A stretch of 64,000 nucleotides of DNA from a virus (IMGVR_UViG_3300023174_003073:62001-126000), one strand, 5' to 3'. Shown: positions 40,025 to 49,620, counted from the first letter of the stretch. Numbers and translations: made by a program. The notes: generated by a model from the letters alone, not told the origin.

Positions 40025-42829
40025 TTAAAGAGCCGCTATTCTTGTCTGAAAATCAGCAAAATCAGTACTATCTGCCACTAAAGTTTTTAGTGATGATAAG
40101 CTAATATACTGGGATGCACCGGTACTATTTTTAATATCACCACCTGCCGGTAATGTTAAATTACCAGTCATGTCAAATACCCATGTATTTTTACTACCTG
40201 TTGGATGGTTAAAGTTAGTAGTTAATTCTGCATTTGATGAACCTATAATAAATTGTGTAGTCTTTTGACCAACATTACTATCGTAATTTACAAATGATAA
40301 CCCTGTACCACCCCCTGTTGTTGCATTATAAACTTCAAAGTTTAAGTCGTTATCTTCTTCTGCAACAATATCACCGGGAACAGTTAATATACCATCTAGG
40401 CCAAACTGCCAAGTGTTGAATACTGTGCCAGAATTGTCTACACTGGTTTGTACATAGGCACCGTCACCTTGAACAAAGAATTGTTGATAACCTGTACCAC
40501 CGTTGCTTATTCCTGCTCCTTCGCCTGGAGCACCGTAGATAAATCCACCAGCAACTCCAGAACCATCCGGCAATGTCAATGTACCATCTGTGCCAAAAGT
40601 CCACTGATTATTATTTTCGTTAGTACCAATAAGAACATTACCACCGTTCTTTTCAATCTTAACATACTGGTCGTCATCGCCCAAGTACATGTCAGTGATT
40701 GACGGATCACCTGCTATTAAATGAATATGATGGTCTTCACTACTACCACTTCTTGTTAGTGTAAGCGGTGATATCAATCCACCAATACTAAACCCTACAG
40801 CATTGCTAAGGGTGATAGTGAAAGTTGTCATAGTACTTGAAACTGGTATAGTCCAAGTTATTTGTTTAGAAGGCTCATTAGTAAATGTCAATGTGCCTGT
40901 TAACGCTCTACCTAATTGTTGTTGAGTACAATCAGTAAATGTATAGTCTACTGTTCCAGTAACTGGAGTAAGGCTATAATCAGGAACTATGGTTAATGTA
41001 ATAGTATCACCGTCAGTAAATCCACCTGGATGATCGGAAGTAATTCCTTGAGCTCCTGTTAAGCGAACTACTAAACTCTGTCCAGCTAATGCATTCGGCG
41101 GTGTGATGGTTGTTGAGTTGGCCGTTTCACTTAAGATAGTACCTTTAGGTAACACTAAATTACCAGTGGTAACAAAAGTAAATTCTACTGCAGGGCTTGC
41201 CGATGGCGAAAACCCAATCTTAACATTACCATTTGTACTAGCCATTGTAGTATCACTGAATGTAATATTACCGGTGTTTGCACCACCGCCTCCACCTAAT
41301 ACACTATTACCTGTACTGTCTCTGATATCACCACCTACTGGTAGATTTAATATACCGTTGTCATCGAAACTCCAAACATGGTCACCATCATGTGTCTTAA
41401 CATAAAGACCATCACCATGCTTTAACCATAAATCAATACCACCTGAACTACCATTGCCTGCCCAGTCAGTATAGATATCAATATCAGCAGTAGTACCATA
41501 AGGTGTATTAATTTCAATATTACCGTTGTTGAATATATTACCAGTCGTTACACTATTAAATTGTGTATTATTGGCTGTGTTCAAGTCTTGGTCAAATATA
41601 TTTGTGATAGCTGTTAAATAGCTACTTAAATTAGGTGGAGTATATGTGAATACACCAGTTGAATTGGCATATGATAAATCACCACTACCATTTGCTGTAT
41701 TTGATGTAGTAACACTTAAATCTGTTAATGCTATACCGCCGGCACCTAACAAATTAGTTGCATCTGCTAAATTAGCAATATCAGTTGGTATAGCACTCGT
41801 CAATGCAAATCCACTAACATCAGGTATCACCGGTGGAGTATATGTAAATACACCGGTTGAATTGGCATATGATATATTGCCGCTACCATTTGCTGAATTT
41901 GGTGCACCAACACTAATATCTGTTAATGCTATACCACCTCCGCCCAACAAGCTAGTCAAATCAGTTAGATTCGCAACATCTGTAGGAATAGTTGGTTTAC
42001 CACTTAAATTAGCCCATGTGATATTTGCAACAGTATTAGATAGTGTTGATAAATTAGCAGTTGTTGCATAATTATCAATATTAGGTGCACCACTTAAATT
42101 AGCCCAACTAATATTTGCTACTGTATTACTTAAATTTGTAACACTAATAACACTTGCTTTATTTGCTAATGAATTAGTAATAGAAGTCGAGAAACTTGCA
42201 TCGTTGCCTAATGCATTTGCTAATTCATTTAATGTGTTTAACACATTAGGTGAACTATCTACTAGCGTAGCAATAGCATTACCAACATAATCAGTAGTAG
42301 CAATATTTCCAGGAACATCAACTAAATTAGCATAGCTAACATTAGCCCATACTTGATTAATACCATTGCTCTTTAAGAATTTACCACTATTCCCTGCATC
42401 TGATGGGAATGCACTTTCCCATGACAATGTTCCGGCACCGTCTGTTTTCAATACATTGTTGTAGCTTCCACCACTAATAGTTAAATTACTAATTGAGGAT
42501 AAATTAATACGGGTAGGATTTAATTGTGTAACATTTAATGTACCAGTTGTCAACGTATCTGTACTAGGGACATATGTTAGTCCACCGTCGCCGGTATAAG
42601 AACCACCAAAGTTAAATTGAACCTCACCATTTGCACCACCGGGGGGATTTATTGTGTAAATGTTTTTAACAATTTGCACCGAAACTGTTTCGGTTGTTGA
42701 TGCTGTTCCGGTAGTTGTAGTACCGGTGGGAAGTATAACAGGCTGTAATGTTTTAGGACTAAACGTAGTTAATCCTGGATCAGATCCTACATCAATATTT
42801 GCTGGTTGTATTGGGGTTGTTCTTTTCAT
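40025..42829 (-). CDS. Large repetitive virion protein (fibre-like)
   Basis: A 934-residue, Asn/Thr/Ser/Gly-rich protein. It has repeating W-A-N-L-S-G motifs and a duplicated ANSTGVFTYTPP block. The C-terminal half has blocks with G-x-L-x-L-P and T-F-G-x-D-G-x-L typical of tail-fibre or tail-spike repeats. AAGGAAATAGAGA precedes the start. It would be a structural tail or neck-fibre protein. Confidence 0.75.
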   Translation of the reverse strand: MKRTTPIQPANIDVGSDPGLTTFSPKTLQPVILPTGTTTTGTASTTETVSVQIVKNIYTINPPGGANGEVQFNFGGSYTGDGGLTYVPSTDTLTTGTLNVTQLNPTRINLSSISNLTISGGSYNNVLKTDGAGTLSWESAFPSDAGNSGKFLKSNGINQVWANVSYANLVDVPGNIATTDYVGNAIATLVDSSPNVLNTLNELANALGNDASFSTSITNSLANKASVISVTNLSNTVANISWANLSGAPNIDNYATTANLSTLSNTVANITWANLSGKPTIPTDVANLTDLTSLLGGGGIALTDISVGAPNSANGSGNISYANSTGVFTYTPPVIPDVSGFALTSAIPTDIANLADATNLLGAGGIALTDLSVTTSNTANGSGDLSYANSTGVFTYTPPNLSSYLTAITNIFDQDLNTANNTQFNSVTTGNIFNNGNIEINTPYGTTADIDIYTDWAGNGSSGGIDLWLKHGDGLYVKTHDGDHVWSFDDNGILNLPVGGDIRDSTGNSVLGGGGGANTGNITFSDTTMASTNGNVKIGFSPSASPAVEFTFVTTGNLVLPKGTILSETANSTTITPPNALAGQSLVVRLTGAQGITSDHPGGFTDGDTITLTIVPDYSLTPVTGTVDYTFTDCTQQQLGRALTGTLTFTNEPSKQITWTIPVSSTMTTFTITLSNAVGFSIGGLISPLTLTRSGSSEDHHIHLIAGDPSITDMYLGDDDQYVKIEKNGGNVLIGTNENNNQWTFGTDGTLTLPDGSGVAGGFIYGAPGEGAGISNGGTGYQQFFVQGDGAYVQTSVDNSGTVFNTWQFGLDGILTVPGDIVAEEDNDLNFEVYNATTGGGTGLSFVNYDSNVGQKTTQFIIGSSNAELTTNFNHPTGSKNTWVFDMTGNLTLPAGGDIKNSTGASQYISLSSLKTLVADSTDFADFQTRIAAL

Positions 42830-42846
42830 TCTCTATTTCCTTCTTA

Positions 42847-43713
42847 TTATGCTCTCAGTACTGGGGGAATACCCGCACGACTTATTTTACTTCCTAATTT
42901 CTTAGCATTCTGTTGCATTGTAAATGGAGTGATATCTACTGTTAATGCAGTCATCCAACGTCTATCATTCTTCTGACTTGGACTTGGAATATATCCACTA
43001 GACTCAGGCAAACTTAATCGTTGACTATGCAATAATTGTAATTTCTCGTATAATTTCTTAATTATACCTTTATTGCGTAATGCTTTAAATGCGATATTCT
43101 CAGGGCCAAATTCGCCATGAAAATCTAATCCAATTTTTCTGTATTTTTTAATGGTCTTGATTATTTTACTAATCTTTTCTGAATCATTCGACTTTAATGC
43201 ATACTGCGCTAATTTATATAGTTTACGATATTTTAATTTAGTTGCTAACTGGTCAAAGTCTGCTTTGCGTTTTCTTGGTAATTTCAACCATTTATCATTC
43301 ATTACTGAATATTCACCAAGACTGATTACGGGTTCGTTGCTATCCTGTACATATAATTCTACTTCATATCCATTAATTAATATATCGTGGCTATCATTAT
43401 AAACTGTCTTTTTAGCGTCAAATAATTCACGGTAAACATCATCTTCACTAAATTGTGAAATATCTACTAATATGTGTAAATCAATGTCGCTTAACTCAGT
43501 ATAGCTATAGGCTGCATTACTTCCAGAGACTGTGATATCTTCTATGGCTAAATCTGGTAATCCTAGATGTTCTATGAAGTCATTAGCAATCAATAATAGT
43601 TGCTCTCTGACATATCCTTTCATGTTATCCCCGTCAAATATGGCAGGATTTAGATGTTCATGGAAACGAACCGCGTCGGACATTTTAAAACTGTTTAACT
43701 CATTAAATTGCAT
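42847..43713 (-). CDS. Nucleotidyltransferase-fold head protein
   Basis: A 288-residue protein. SGSNAAYSYTELSDIDLHILVD (shortened) gives GS at 64-65 and D-x-D at 76-78, the pol-beta/minimal nucleotidyltransferase pattern. The start MQFNELNSF is close to a capsid leader. A TATAAATA box ends four bases before the ATG, so the mRNA would be nearly leaderless. Its substrate is unknown. Confidence 0.75.
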   Translation of the reverse strand: MQFNELNSFKMSDAVRFHEHLNPAIFDGDNMKGYVREQLLLIANDFIEHLGLPDLAIEDITVSGSNAAYSYTELSDIDLHILVDISQFSEDDVYRELFDAKKTVYNDSHDILINGYEVELYVQDSNEPVISLGEYSVMNDKWLKLPRKRKADFDQLATKLKYRKLYKLAQYALKSNDSEKISKIIKTIKKYRKIGLDFHGEFGPENIAFKALRNKGIIKKLYEKLQLLHSQRLSLPESSGYIPSPSQKNDRRWMTALTVDITPFTMQQNAKKLGSKISRAGIPPVLRA

Positions 43714-43717
43714 ATAG

Positions 43718-43725
43718 TATTTATA
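43718..43725 (-). promoter_or_regulatory. Perfect T4 late promoter box
   Basis: Minus strand TATAAATA followed by CT, directly before the ATG at 43713 and downstream of a terminator. Confidence 0.75.
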
Positions 43726-43726
43726 T

Positions 43727-43761
43727 AAAAAAAATGGCTACCACGGTTTGCGGTAGCCATT
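43727..43761 (-). terminator. Rho-independent terminator
   Basis: Minus strand: 10-bp stem AATGGCTACC / GGTAGCCATT, nine-base loop, eight T's. It ends the unit containing the 43.8-44.7 kb glycosyltransferase. Confidence 0.95.
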
Positions 43762-43780
43762 GTAATAGAGTTTATTTCTA

Positions 43781-44722
43781 TTATTGTGCTTGATTTGCGG
43801 CTTGTTGTGCGGCTTCAGCTTGTTTTTTCTGTAACTCTTGCAGGTACATAGGACCGATTGTGTCCATCAGATGTTGTTGATTTTCCATACAGAATACATA
43901 GCTACCGCTATGACGCAATAGAACACGTTTGTCAACATAGATTTTACCACCTAGGTCACGCCAGTTTTCACAGAATGTCCAGTCTTCACTATAGTAACGA
44001 TTCTGACGAACTGCTGTGTCAAAGTATGTCTTTAAGTGAGCATCATACTTTGGATCTAGACCAATGTCATTCTTGTATTGCTTAACAGCAGGGTGTGCTT
44101 TAAGTTTCTCAAATACATGTTTCTTCATTAACAAGAATCCAGTACCTGCTTTACTTACTTCTTGGAATCCATCTGGTCCTTCTTCTGCACCTTCGAATCC
44201 ATTAACTACCCACTTGATAGGCATAGTCTTCATTGGGTACAATCCACCGATAACATCTACGTCACGGTTGAGTAAAACTAACAAGTGCCATGGTTCCCAA
44301 CCAATATCAGCATCAACAAAGAATAAATGTGTTGCGCCTTCTTGTTCTAAGAACTTAGCAGTTAGTGTATTACGGGCACGTGAAATCAAAGACTCGTTTA
44401 CCATTGTTTCTAATGTCCAGTCAATACCAAGTTGACGGGCTGTATTAGCCCACTTGATAAATGACATGAAAGTTGATTCAGTCAACATACCACCATAGCA
44501 TGGCATAGCGATATGTACTTTAGTTGTTTTTAGAAAATCAACATTGACTTGAATTTGTCCTGCTTGAGCCGCTTGTTGTTGCTGGGCTAGTTGTTGAGCA
44601 GCCGCTTGTTCAGCAATTTCTTGTACTTTTTCTACAGGAACTGTCTTGGGTTCTTTAGTAGCCTTAGTAGCTTTTACTGCTTTAGCTGGTGCTTTAGTTT
44701 CGGTTGTTTTTTTAGTTGCCAT
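43781..44722 (-). CDS. GT-A type glycosyltransferase-like protein
   Basis: A 313-residue protein. Ala/Lys/Gln-rich residues 1-58 form a low-complexity, coiled-coil start. The core has VHIAMPCYGGM, THLFFVDADIGW (DxD at 137-139), GGLYPMKTMPIKW and EDWTFCENWRDLGG, the order seen in phage GT-A proteins. It probably transfers a sugar to DNA, a capsid protein or the cell surface. AGAGGACC before the ATG lies in an inverted repeat. Confidence 0.85.
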   Translation of the reverse strand: MATKKTTETKAPAKAVKATKATKEPKTVPVEKVQEIAEQAAAQQLAQQQQAAQAGQIQVNVDFLKTTKVHIAMPCYGGMLTESTFMSFIKWANTARQLGIDWTLETMVNESLISRARNTLTAKFLEQEGATHLFFVDADIGWEPWHLLVLLNRDVDVIGGLYPMKTMPIKWVVNGFEGAEEGPDGFQEVSKAGTGFLLMKKHVFEKLKAHPAVKQYKNDIGLDPKYDAHLKTYFDTAVRQNRYYSEDWTFCENWRDLGGKIYVDKRVLLRHSGSYVFCMENQQHLMDTIGPMYLQELQKKQAEAAQQAANQAQ

Positions 44723-44724
44723 TT

Positions 44725-44764
44725 GGTCCTCTTAAATGATGTAATTATTTACACACTGAGGACC
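44725..44764. repeat. 7 bp inverted repeat covering the ribosome-binding site
   Basis: GGTCCTC / GAGGACC, 26 bases apart. One arm contains the AGAGGACC Shine-Dalgarno of the downstream gene, so a hairpin could hide it. A TGTAAATA late-like box lies inside at 44746-44753. Confidence 0.55.
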
Positions 44765-44772
44765 ACCCCGAA

Positions 44773-45273
44773 TTATTTTTCTTCTAAATAATCTTGACTT
44801 TCTTCTAAGCGTTGGCCATACTTGTCTTTACCTAATGTATACCAGACCATATAGTCAGGATTTAAATTAGGATACTTTTGCATTAATCTGTCAATTAATG
44901 GTTGAACAGTTGAATATGGAATATTATGTGCAATATTCTGTACTTTACCCTCATGTTCTAGTTTTGGTGGTACATAGTATAAATTAACTTTAGTAGAGGG
45001 GTCTGTGAAATGAATCTTTGCTTCATCGACCTCTTGATGTCCTTCATCGGCTAATAATTTTTGCAATTCTTCATCATTAGCCAATTCCAAATCACTTACG
45101 TCATACTTGCCAGTACTAGCCAATTTATGAATTAATGCTTGACGTTCATCAAATCCTTCTTTCAATGCAACCTTCATTAGTTTCATTAATTTAAGTTTTT
45201 GTTGAGGACTAGCCTCCTTAATTAAAGGACGAATCTTTTTAATTTGTTCAGTAATTAATTTAGACTTAGACAT
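44773..45273 (-). CDS. Virion-associated protein, unknown function
   Basis: A 166-residue protein. The N-terminus is Lys-rich and helical (IKKIRPLIKEASPQQKLKLMK). The middle has GKYDVSDLELANDEELQ and the end YMVWYTLGKDKYGQRL. No family recognised. It belongs to the 43.8-45.8 kb run of short structural genes. Confidence 0.6.
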   Translation of the reverse strand: MSKSKLITEQIKKIRPLIKEASPQQKLKLMKLMKVALKEGFDERQALIHKLASTGKYDVSDLELANDEELQKLLADEGHQEVDEAKIHFTDPSTKVNLYYVPPKLEHEGKVQNIAHNIPYSTVQPLIDRLMQKYPNLNPDYMVWYTLGKDKYGQRLEESQDYLEEK

Positions 45274-45274
45274 T

Positions 45275-45631
45275 TTAATAACACAATTTAATATAATTAA
45301 TTGTACCTTCAGTACGTGTTACAACTTTTGCTCTTACCCATGCAAAATTACCAGTAACATTAACAAAATTAACTGCAGGTGTTCCAACTGAACCACCGTT
45401 ATTGTTTCCCAATGTACATACTAGATTATATATCGGAAACCAATCTGTATCTAGTGTAGGATTTTCTACTAGTGTTCCTTGAACTACAACCGTACCCAAG
45501 AACCCACTTAACTTCCAAGTTAAAGTTTGTAATGTTTTACCGGCAACATAATAACTAGCACCGGGTTGTTTGTCCCCGGTAACTACTGTTATAGTCTGTG
45601 GTAATAGCGTGAGTGCAGTTGTTTGGCTCAT
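45275..45631 (-). CDS. Small virion structural protein
   Basis: A 118-residue, beta-rich protein (QTITVVTGDKQPGASYYVAG, WKLSGFLGTVVVQGTL, NFVNVTGNFAWVRAKV). This immunoglobulin/jelly-roll-like pattern is common to small head or tail decoration proteins of phages. It starts one base inside the stop of 45631-45798 (TAATG). Confidence 0.7.
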   Translation of the reverse strand: MSQTTALTLLPQTITVVTGDKQPGASYYVAGKTLQTLTWKLSGFLGTVVVQGTLVENPTLDTDWFPIYNLVCTLGNNNGGSVGTPAVNFVNVTGNFAWVRAKVVTRTEGTINYIKLCY

Positions 45632-45798
45632 TATGCTCTTACAACCTCAACGACTATGGCGTCGCCAACTAACTCTTGTGCGACTTGTTCTAATGCTTGC
45701 TGGACATCATGGTTAGCTACGCTAGTAACTTCACCTTCACTGTCCTTAACGATTTTACTAAATTTGATGATTAATACATCTTCGACAATCTTTGCCAT
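45631..45798 (-). CDS. 55-residue structural-module protein
   Basis: A short ORF, MAKIVEDVLIIKFSKIVKDS then EGEVTSVANHDVQQALEQV. It has a late box at 45820-45827 and overlaps the next gene by TAATG. Possibly a capsid or tail-accessory protein; not recognised. Confidence 0.7.
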   Translation of the reverse strand: MAKIVEDVLIIKFSKIVKDSEGEVTSVANHDVQQALEQVAQELVGDAIVVEVVRA

Positions 45799-45819
45799 GG
45801 TAAATACTCCATTATAGAG

Positions 45820-45827
45820 TATTTATC
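45820..45827 (-). promoter_or_regulatory. T4-type late promoter box
   Basis: Minus strand GATAAATA followed by CTC, 22 bases upstream of the ATG at 45798. Confidence 0.65.
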
Positions 45828-45830
45828 ATT

Positions 45831-46535
45831 TTAAATTGACTCTGGACGCTTTTCTAGCGTGAATTTCCTAGAAATCATGTTAGTAAAGGTTAATGCAAAA
45901 ATAGTGATGAAACTCTCGTCATTATAGTCAATAAAATAGTGACTGCTACAATAACTGCGTTTCCAAGCTAACCAGCCCCCTAGACTAGGAGTTCCACTCT
46001 CAGTTAACCAATCACGTAATGATGGACTAGGAACAATTACAGTATTTGTACCCTTATATCGTTCAAACATATTCTGTAATTTCTTTGGGAAATCATCAGA
46101 AACACGCTTGCTTTTTAGATAGATACGATGCTTAAACTTAGGTTCTTCTACAAAATACTTTATACCTGTAGGGACGTTATCCTGCACTTCAGTATAATCA
46201 ACTATAAATCCTAATGTCTCTAGGCCTTTTAGGTAATTCAAATCATTAGAAAATACACTAGCAATATTGCCTTCAATTCTAATAGTTCCTTCACCCTTCT
46301 TCATTGCCTTTTTAAAAGCAGAGAATTTCACTAAGTCATCAGCATTTGCTGTTTTGATACTTTTGTTTGCTAGGATTCTTTTTTCAAAATCTTCTTTTTT
46401 TGAACTGTACGAACATAGATATGCACCAACCATATGTACTCTAGCACGATAAACATACTTGCTAAAATACAATGTTCTATATTCAATGAATCCTATTCCG
46501 TCACTGCGGATCTGTGATAACCGTGATAATGCCAT
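45831..46535 (-). CDS. Conserved phage protein, unknown function
   Basis: A 234-residue, basic protein. RIYLKSKRVSDDFPKKL and WLTESGTPSLGGWLAWKRSYC are distinctive segments. It overlaps the clp stop by 35 bases. Proteins like this occur in T4-like genomes without known role. The alternative start is not resolved. Confidence 0.65.
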   Translation of the reverse strand: MALSRLSQIRSDGIGFIEYRTLYFSKYVYRARVHMVGAYLCSYSSKKEDFEKRILANKSIKTANADDLVKFSAFKKAMKKGEGTIRIEGNIASVFSNDLNYLKGLETLGFIVDYTEVQDNVPTGIKYFVEEPKFKHRIYLKSKRVSDDFPKKLQNMFERYKGTNTVIVPSPSLRDWLTESGTPSLGGWLAWKRSYCSSHYFIDYNDESFITIFALTFTNMISRKFTLEKRPESI

Positions 46536-48783
46536 CTTCGCCTACTTCTGCTTTAAGTTTAAGTTGAACATCAAAAACAATGTCCTCGTTTTCTAAATTA
46601 ACATTGATTGTACTACTTTTGATACGCTCAAACAAGATTTTCTTGCTTAGAGGTACCCTAATTAATTCGTCAATCTTTCTTGCTAGTGGGCGGGCTCCCA
46701 TTTTATTATCATAACCCTTTTCTGCTAGATACTCAACTACCGGTTCGCTTAAGTGTAATGAAATATCGTGTACATCTTTCAATGACTTCTTCAAGTCCTC
46801 AGCAAATTTGACAACAATCTTTTTGATTGCCAACATATCTAGTTTGCTGAACTTACATACCAAGTCAATACGATTTCTGAACTCTGGCTTAAAGAACTCT
46901 TTCAATGCTTTGTCATCATCTCCTGAACGTTCTTGGCTACCAAATCCAATAACATTACGTTCACTATCACTACTACCCAAGTTACTGGTCATGATAATAA
47001 TACAGTTTTTAGCATTGACTTCTTTACCATTGCTTCCTGTAACTCGACCTTCATCAAGCAACTGTAAGAAGATATTAAAGATATCTGGGTGAGCCTTTTC
47101 AACTTCATCAAACAATAATATTGAATGAGGATTCTTGCTTAAGTCATTAATCAATCGTCCACCACCTAGTGAACCTTCACCAAAGCCAACATAACCCGGG
47201 GGTGCGCCGATCAACGAACTAACGCTGAACTTCTCACCATACTCACTCATATCATACTTAAGTAGTTTCATGTCTAGGTTCTTAGACAGCAATTTAGCTA
47301 ATTCAGTCTTACCTGTACCAGTTGGGCCCAAGAATAAGAAACTTGCTAATGGTTTTTTCTCATTACCAATGCCTGCAAAACTAACATATACTCGTTCAAG
47401 TACTTTGTCAACTGTTTCTTCTTGTCCATATAGTTTTGATTTAACATTAGATTCAAGATTAACAATACGTTCAGAGTTATCATCTGTTAACTTGTCAGCA
47501 GGAACACCTGTGTATTTTTCAATCTGTTCAAAGACTGATTCTTTAGTAATGATTGCACCTTTGTTGTCTGCTACACGTTGTTTAGCACAAGCCGCATCTA
47601 ACAAATCAATACTCTTATCCGGATTCTTACGATCCTGAATGTAACGTGTTGCACCTTCAACAGCGGCTTCAATTGCTTCGTCTGTAATCTCTACGCTGTG
47701 GAAGTCATTCAATCGTACACTTAATCCTTTAAGAATACGCACAGTAGATTCACGACTTGGTTCATCAATAGACACACGATAGAATCTACGCATCAATGCA
47801 CGATCCTTTTCAAAGGATTCGTAATATTCTTCCCAAGTAGTACTAGCAATAACTTTCAATGTACCTTTAGTGATTGCAGGCTTAATCATGTTAGCAAAGT
47901 CTACTGCACCGTTTGTTGCACCACCTGCACCACGCATTGTATGTGCTTCGTCAATGAAAAGAATTGCATCTTTCTTAACGGTTAGTGCGTCAAGTACTGC
48001 TTTGACTTTTTCTTCAAAGTCACCTCGATACTTACTACCTGCTAACAAACTACCAATCTCTAAACTATAAAGTTCGTGACCTTTTAAGAATTCGGGTACT
48101 TCATCGTTGACAATCATTTGTGCTAGACCTTCAACGATTGCAGTTTTACCTACACCTGGATCACCGACAAGCAATACGTTTGACTTGAAACGCTTTGCGA
48201 GTACATTAACCATGTCATCAACTTCTTTACTACGACCAATCACAGGTTCTAATTTCTGTGCCTTAGCCATTTGTGTAAGATTGATAGTATATTCTTCTAG
48301 GATATCGTCTGCTTGTTCATCTGTCAACTTAACATCAGTATGTGAACCTTTATAATGTTTCTGCCAGAATGCAACAAACTCGTTCTTGACGAATCCATAC
48401 TTCAATAAGAAATATTGTGCGTGACTATTACCTTCAGCCATGATACTGAGATACAAGTCAATAGTTGTTACAACTTTACGACCAGTGAACAATACTTGTG
48501 TTACTGAACGATTCATTACACGCTCTAAACTATTAGTTTTGCGTGGTTGAATTTCTTGCCCTTCGTCTACTGAGGATGTGATTGAAGACAATCCATCTAG
48601 GTAAGAAATAACTTCTTTACCCATTGTGTCAGTATCGATGCCGTAGCTGTCGATACATTTCTTAAATGGTGCATAAGAAATTAATGCTAATAGTAAGTGT
48701 TCTACTGTGCAATATTGATGATTGCGTTGTTTGGCTAAATCAATTGCCTTTTCAATGATTGATTCAATTTCTGGTGAGTGCAA
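46501..48783 (-). CDS. ClpA-like AAA+ unfoldase
   Basis: A 760-residue protein, close to ClpA (758) and lacking the ClpB/ClpC middle coil. The N-terminal Clp-N repeat is followed by D1 Walker A GDPGVGKT (207-214) and D2 Walker A GPTGTGKT near 490, each with a Walker B and sensors. The loop NVIGFGSQ near 611 is in the place of the ClpA/ClpX IGL/IGF loop that docks ClpP, so it may use host ClpP. The start is TTG after AAAGGAAATCATT. Next to dnaJ; the two may unfold or assemble proteins. Confidence 0.9.
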   Translation of the reverse strand: MHSPEIESIIEKAIDLAKQRNHQYCTVEHLLLALISYAPFKKCIDSYGIDTDTMGKEVISYLDGLSSITSSVDEGQEIQPRKTNSLERVMNRSVTQVLFTGRKVVTTIDLYLSIMAEGNSHAQYFLLKYGFVKNEFVAFWQKHYKGSHTDVKLTDEQADDILEEYTINLTQMAKAQKLEPVIGRSKEVDDMVNVLAKRFKSNVLLVGDPGVGKTAIVEGLAQMIVNDEVPEFLKGHELYSLEIGSLLAGSKYRGDFEEKVKAVLDALTVKKDAILFIDEAHTMRGAGGATNGAVDFANMIKPAITKGTLKVIASTTWEEYYESFEKDRALMRRFYRVSIDEPSRESTVRILKGLSVRLNDFHSVEITDEAIEAAVEGATRYIQDRKNPDKSIDLLDAACAKQRVADNKGAIITKESVFEQIEKYTGVPADKLTDDNSERIVNLESNVKSKLYGQEETVDKVLERVYVSFAGIGNEKKPLASFLFLGPTGTGKTELAKLLSKNLDMKLLKYDMSEYGEKFSVSSLIGAPPGYVGFGEGSLGGGRLINDLSKNPHSILLFDEVEKAHPDIFNIFLQLLDEGRVTGSNGKEVNAKNCIIIMTSNLGSSDSERNVIGFGSQERSGDDDKALKEFFKPEFRNRIDLVCKFSKLDMLAIKKIVVKFAEDLKKSLKDVHDISLHLSEPVVEYLAEKGYDNKMGARPLARKIDELIRVPLSKKILFERIKSSTINVNLENEDIVFDVQLKLKAEVGEDGIITVITDPQ

Positions 48784-48807
48784 AATGATTTCCTTTTAAA
48801 ATCTTAT

Positions 48808-49620
48808 TTAATTACCACGACTCTGCAAAATGCTAGCAGTTATCTTAGGATCTATTTTATCAGGAATAAATGGTTTAAGCAATATCAATTGGTCACCATT
48901 CCCTTGTTCATCCATGTGAGGGAGTCCTTGACCTGAAATACGCAGTGTAGTATCCGGTTGTGTTCCTGGCTTTACTTGAACTTGAAATGATTTTCCACTG
49001 ATAGTAACAAAGTCAAATGATGTACCCACAATCAAATCCAATACACTAATTCTATGTGGTGATATTAAATCTTGGCCTGCTCTGTCAAATCTTGGGTGAA
49101 CGTGAACTCTGAATTCAACGATAAGAACTCCTCCTGCAATCAGACCATCATATCTTAATTGAGCACCGTTTTCTACACCTTTTGGAATCTGAACTTTAAT
49201 TGTTTGTGGGCCGCCTTGACCTTGTATTTGCAATATTTGTTCACCACCTGTATAGACTTGGTCTAATGAAACCCAAATAGTTGTTTTAAATGTTTGTTGA
49301 AAGTGATGTCCAAAAGGACTACCACGTTGTCCACCAAACATTTGTCCAAATATATCATTGAAGTGCATGTCAAATCCACCACCACCTGCTGTAAAGTGAA
49401 AGCCACCGGGGCCTCTACCTTGACCAAACGGATTTGGATTGTCGTACTCTTGTTTCTTTTGTGGGTCGCTTAGTGTTTCATAAGCATTTTGAATCTTTTG
49501 AAACATAGCAGTATCACCACCCTTGTCCGGGTGATGTTGCCCTGCTAATTTGCGATATGCTTTTTTAATGTCATCAGGGGTAGCATTTCTGTCTACCCCC
49601 AGGGTTTGATAATGTTCCAT
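48808..49620 (-). CDS. DnaJ/CbpA-type co-chaperone
   Basis: A 270-residue protein. The J domain has HPDKGG near residue 32, followed by a G/F-rich linker and a C-terminal substrate domain, without the Cys-rich zinc centre of DnaJ. It would recruit host DnaK. The ATG sits seven bases after the -10 box, so the mRNA would be leaderless. Confidence 0.95.
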   Translation of the reverse strand: MEHYQTLGVDRNATPDDIKKAYRKLAGQHHPDKGGDTAMFQKIQNAYETLSDPQKKQEYDNPNPFGQGRGPGGFHFTAGGGGFDMHFNDIFGQMFGGQRGSPFGHHFQQTFKTTIWVSLDQVYTGGEQILQIQGQGGPQTIKVQIPKGVENGAQLRYDGLIAGGVLIVEFRVHVHPRFDRAGQDLISPHRISVLDLIVGTSFDFVTISGKSFQVQVKPGTQPDTTLRISGQGLPHMDEQGNGDQLILLKPFIPDKIDPKITASILQSRGN

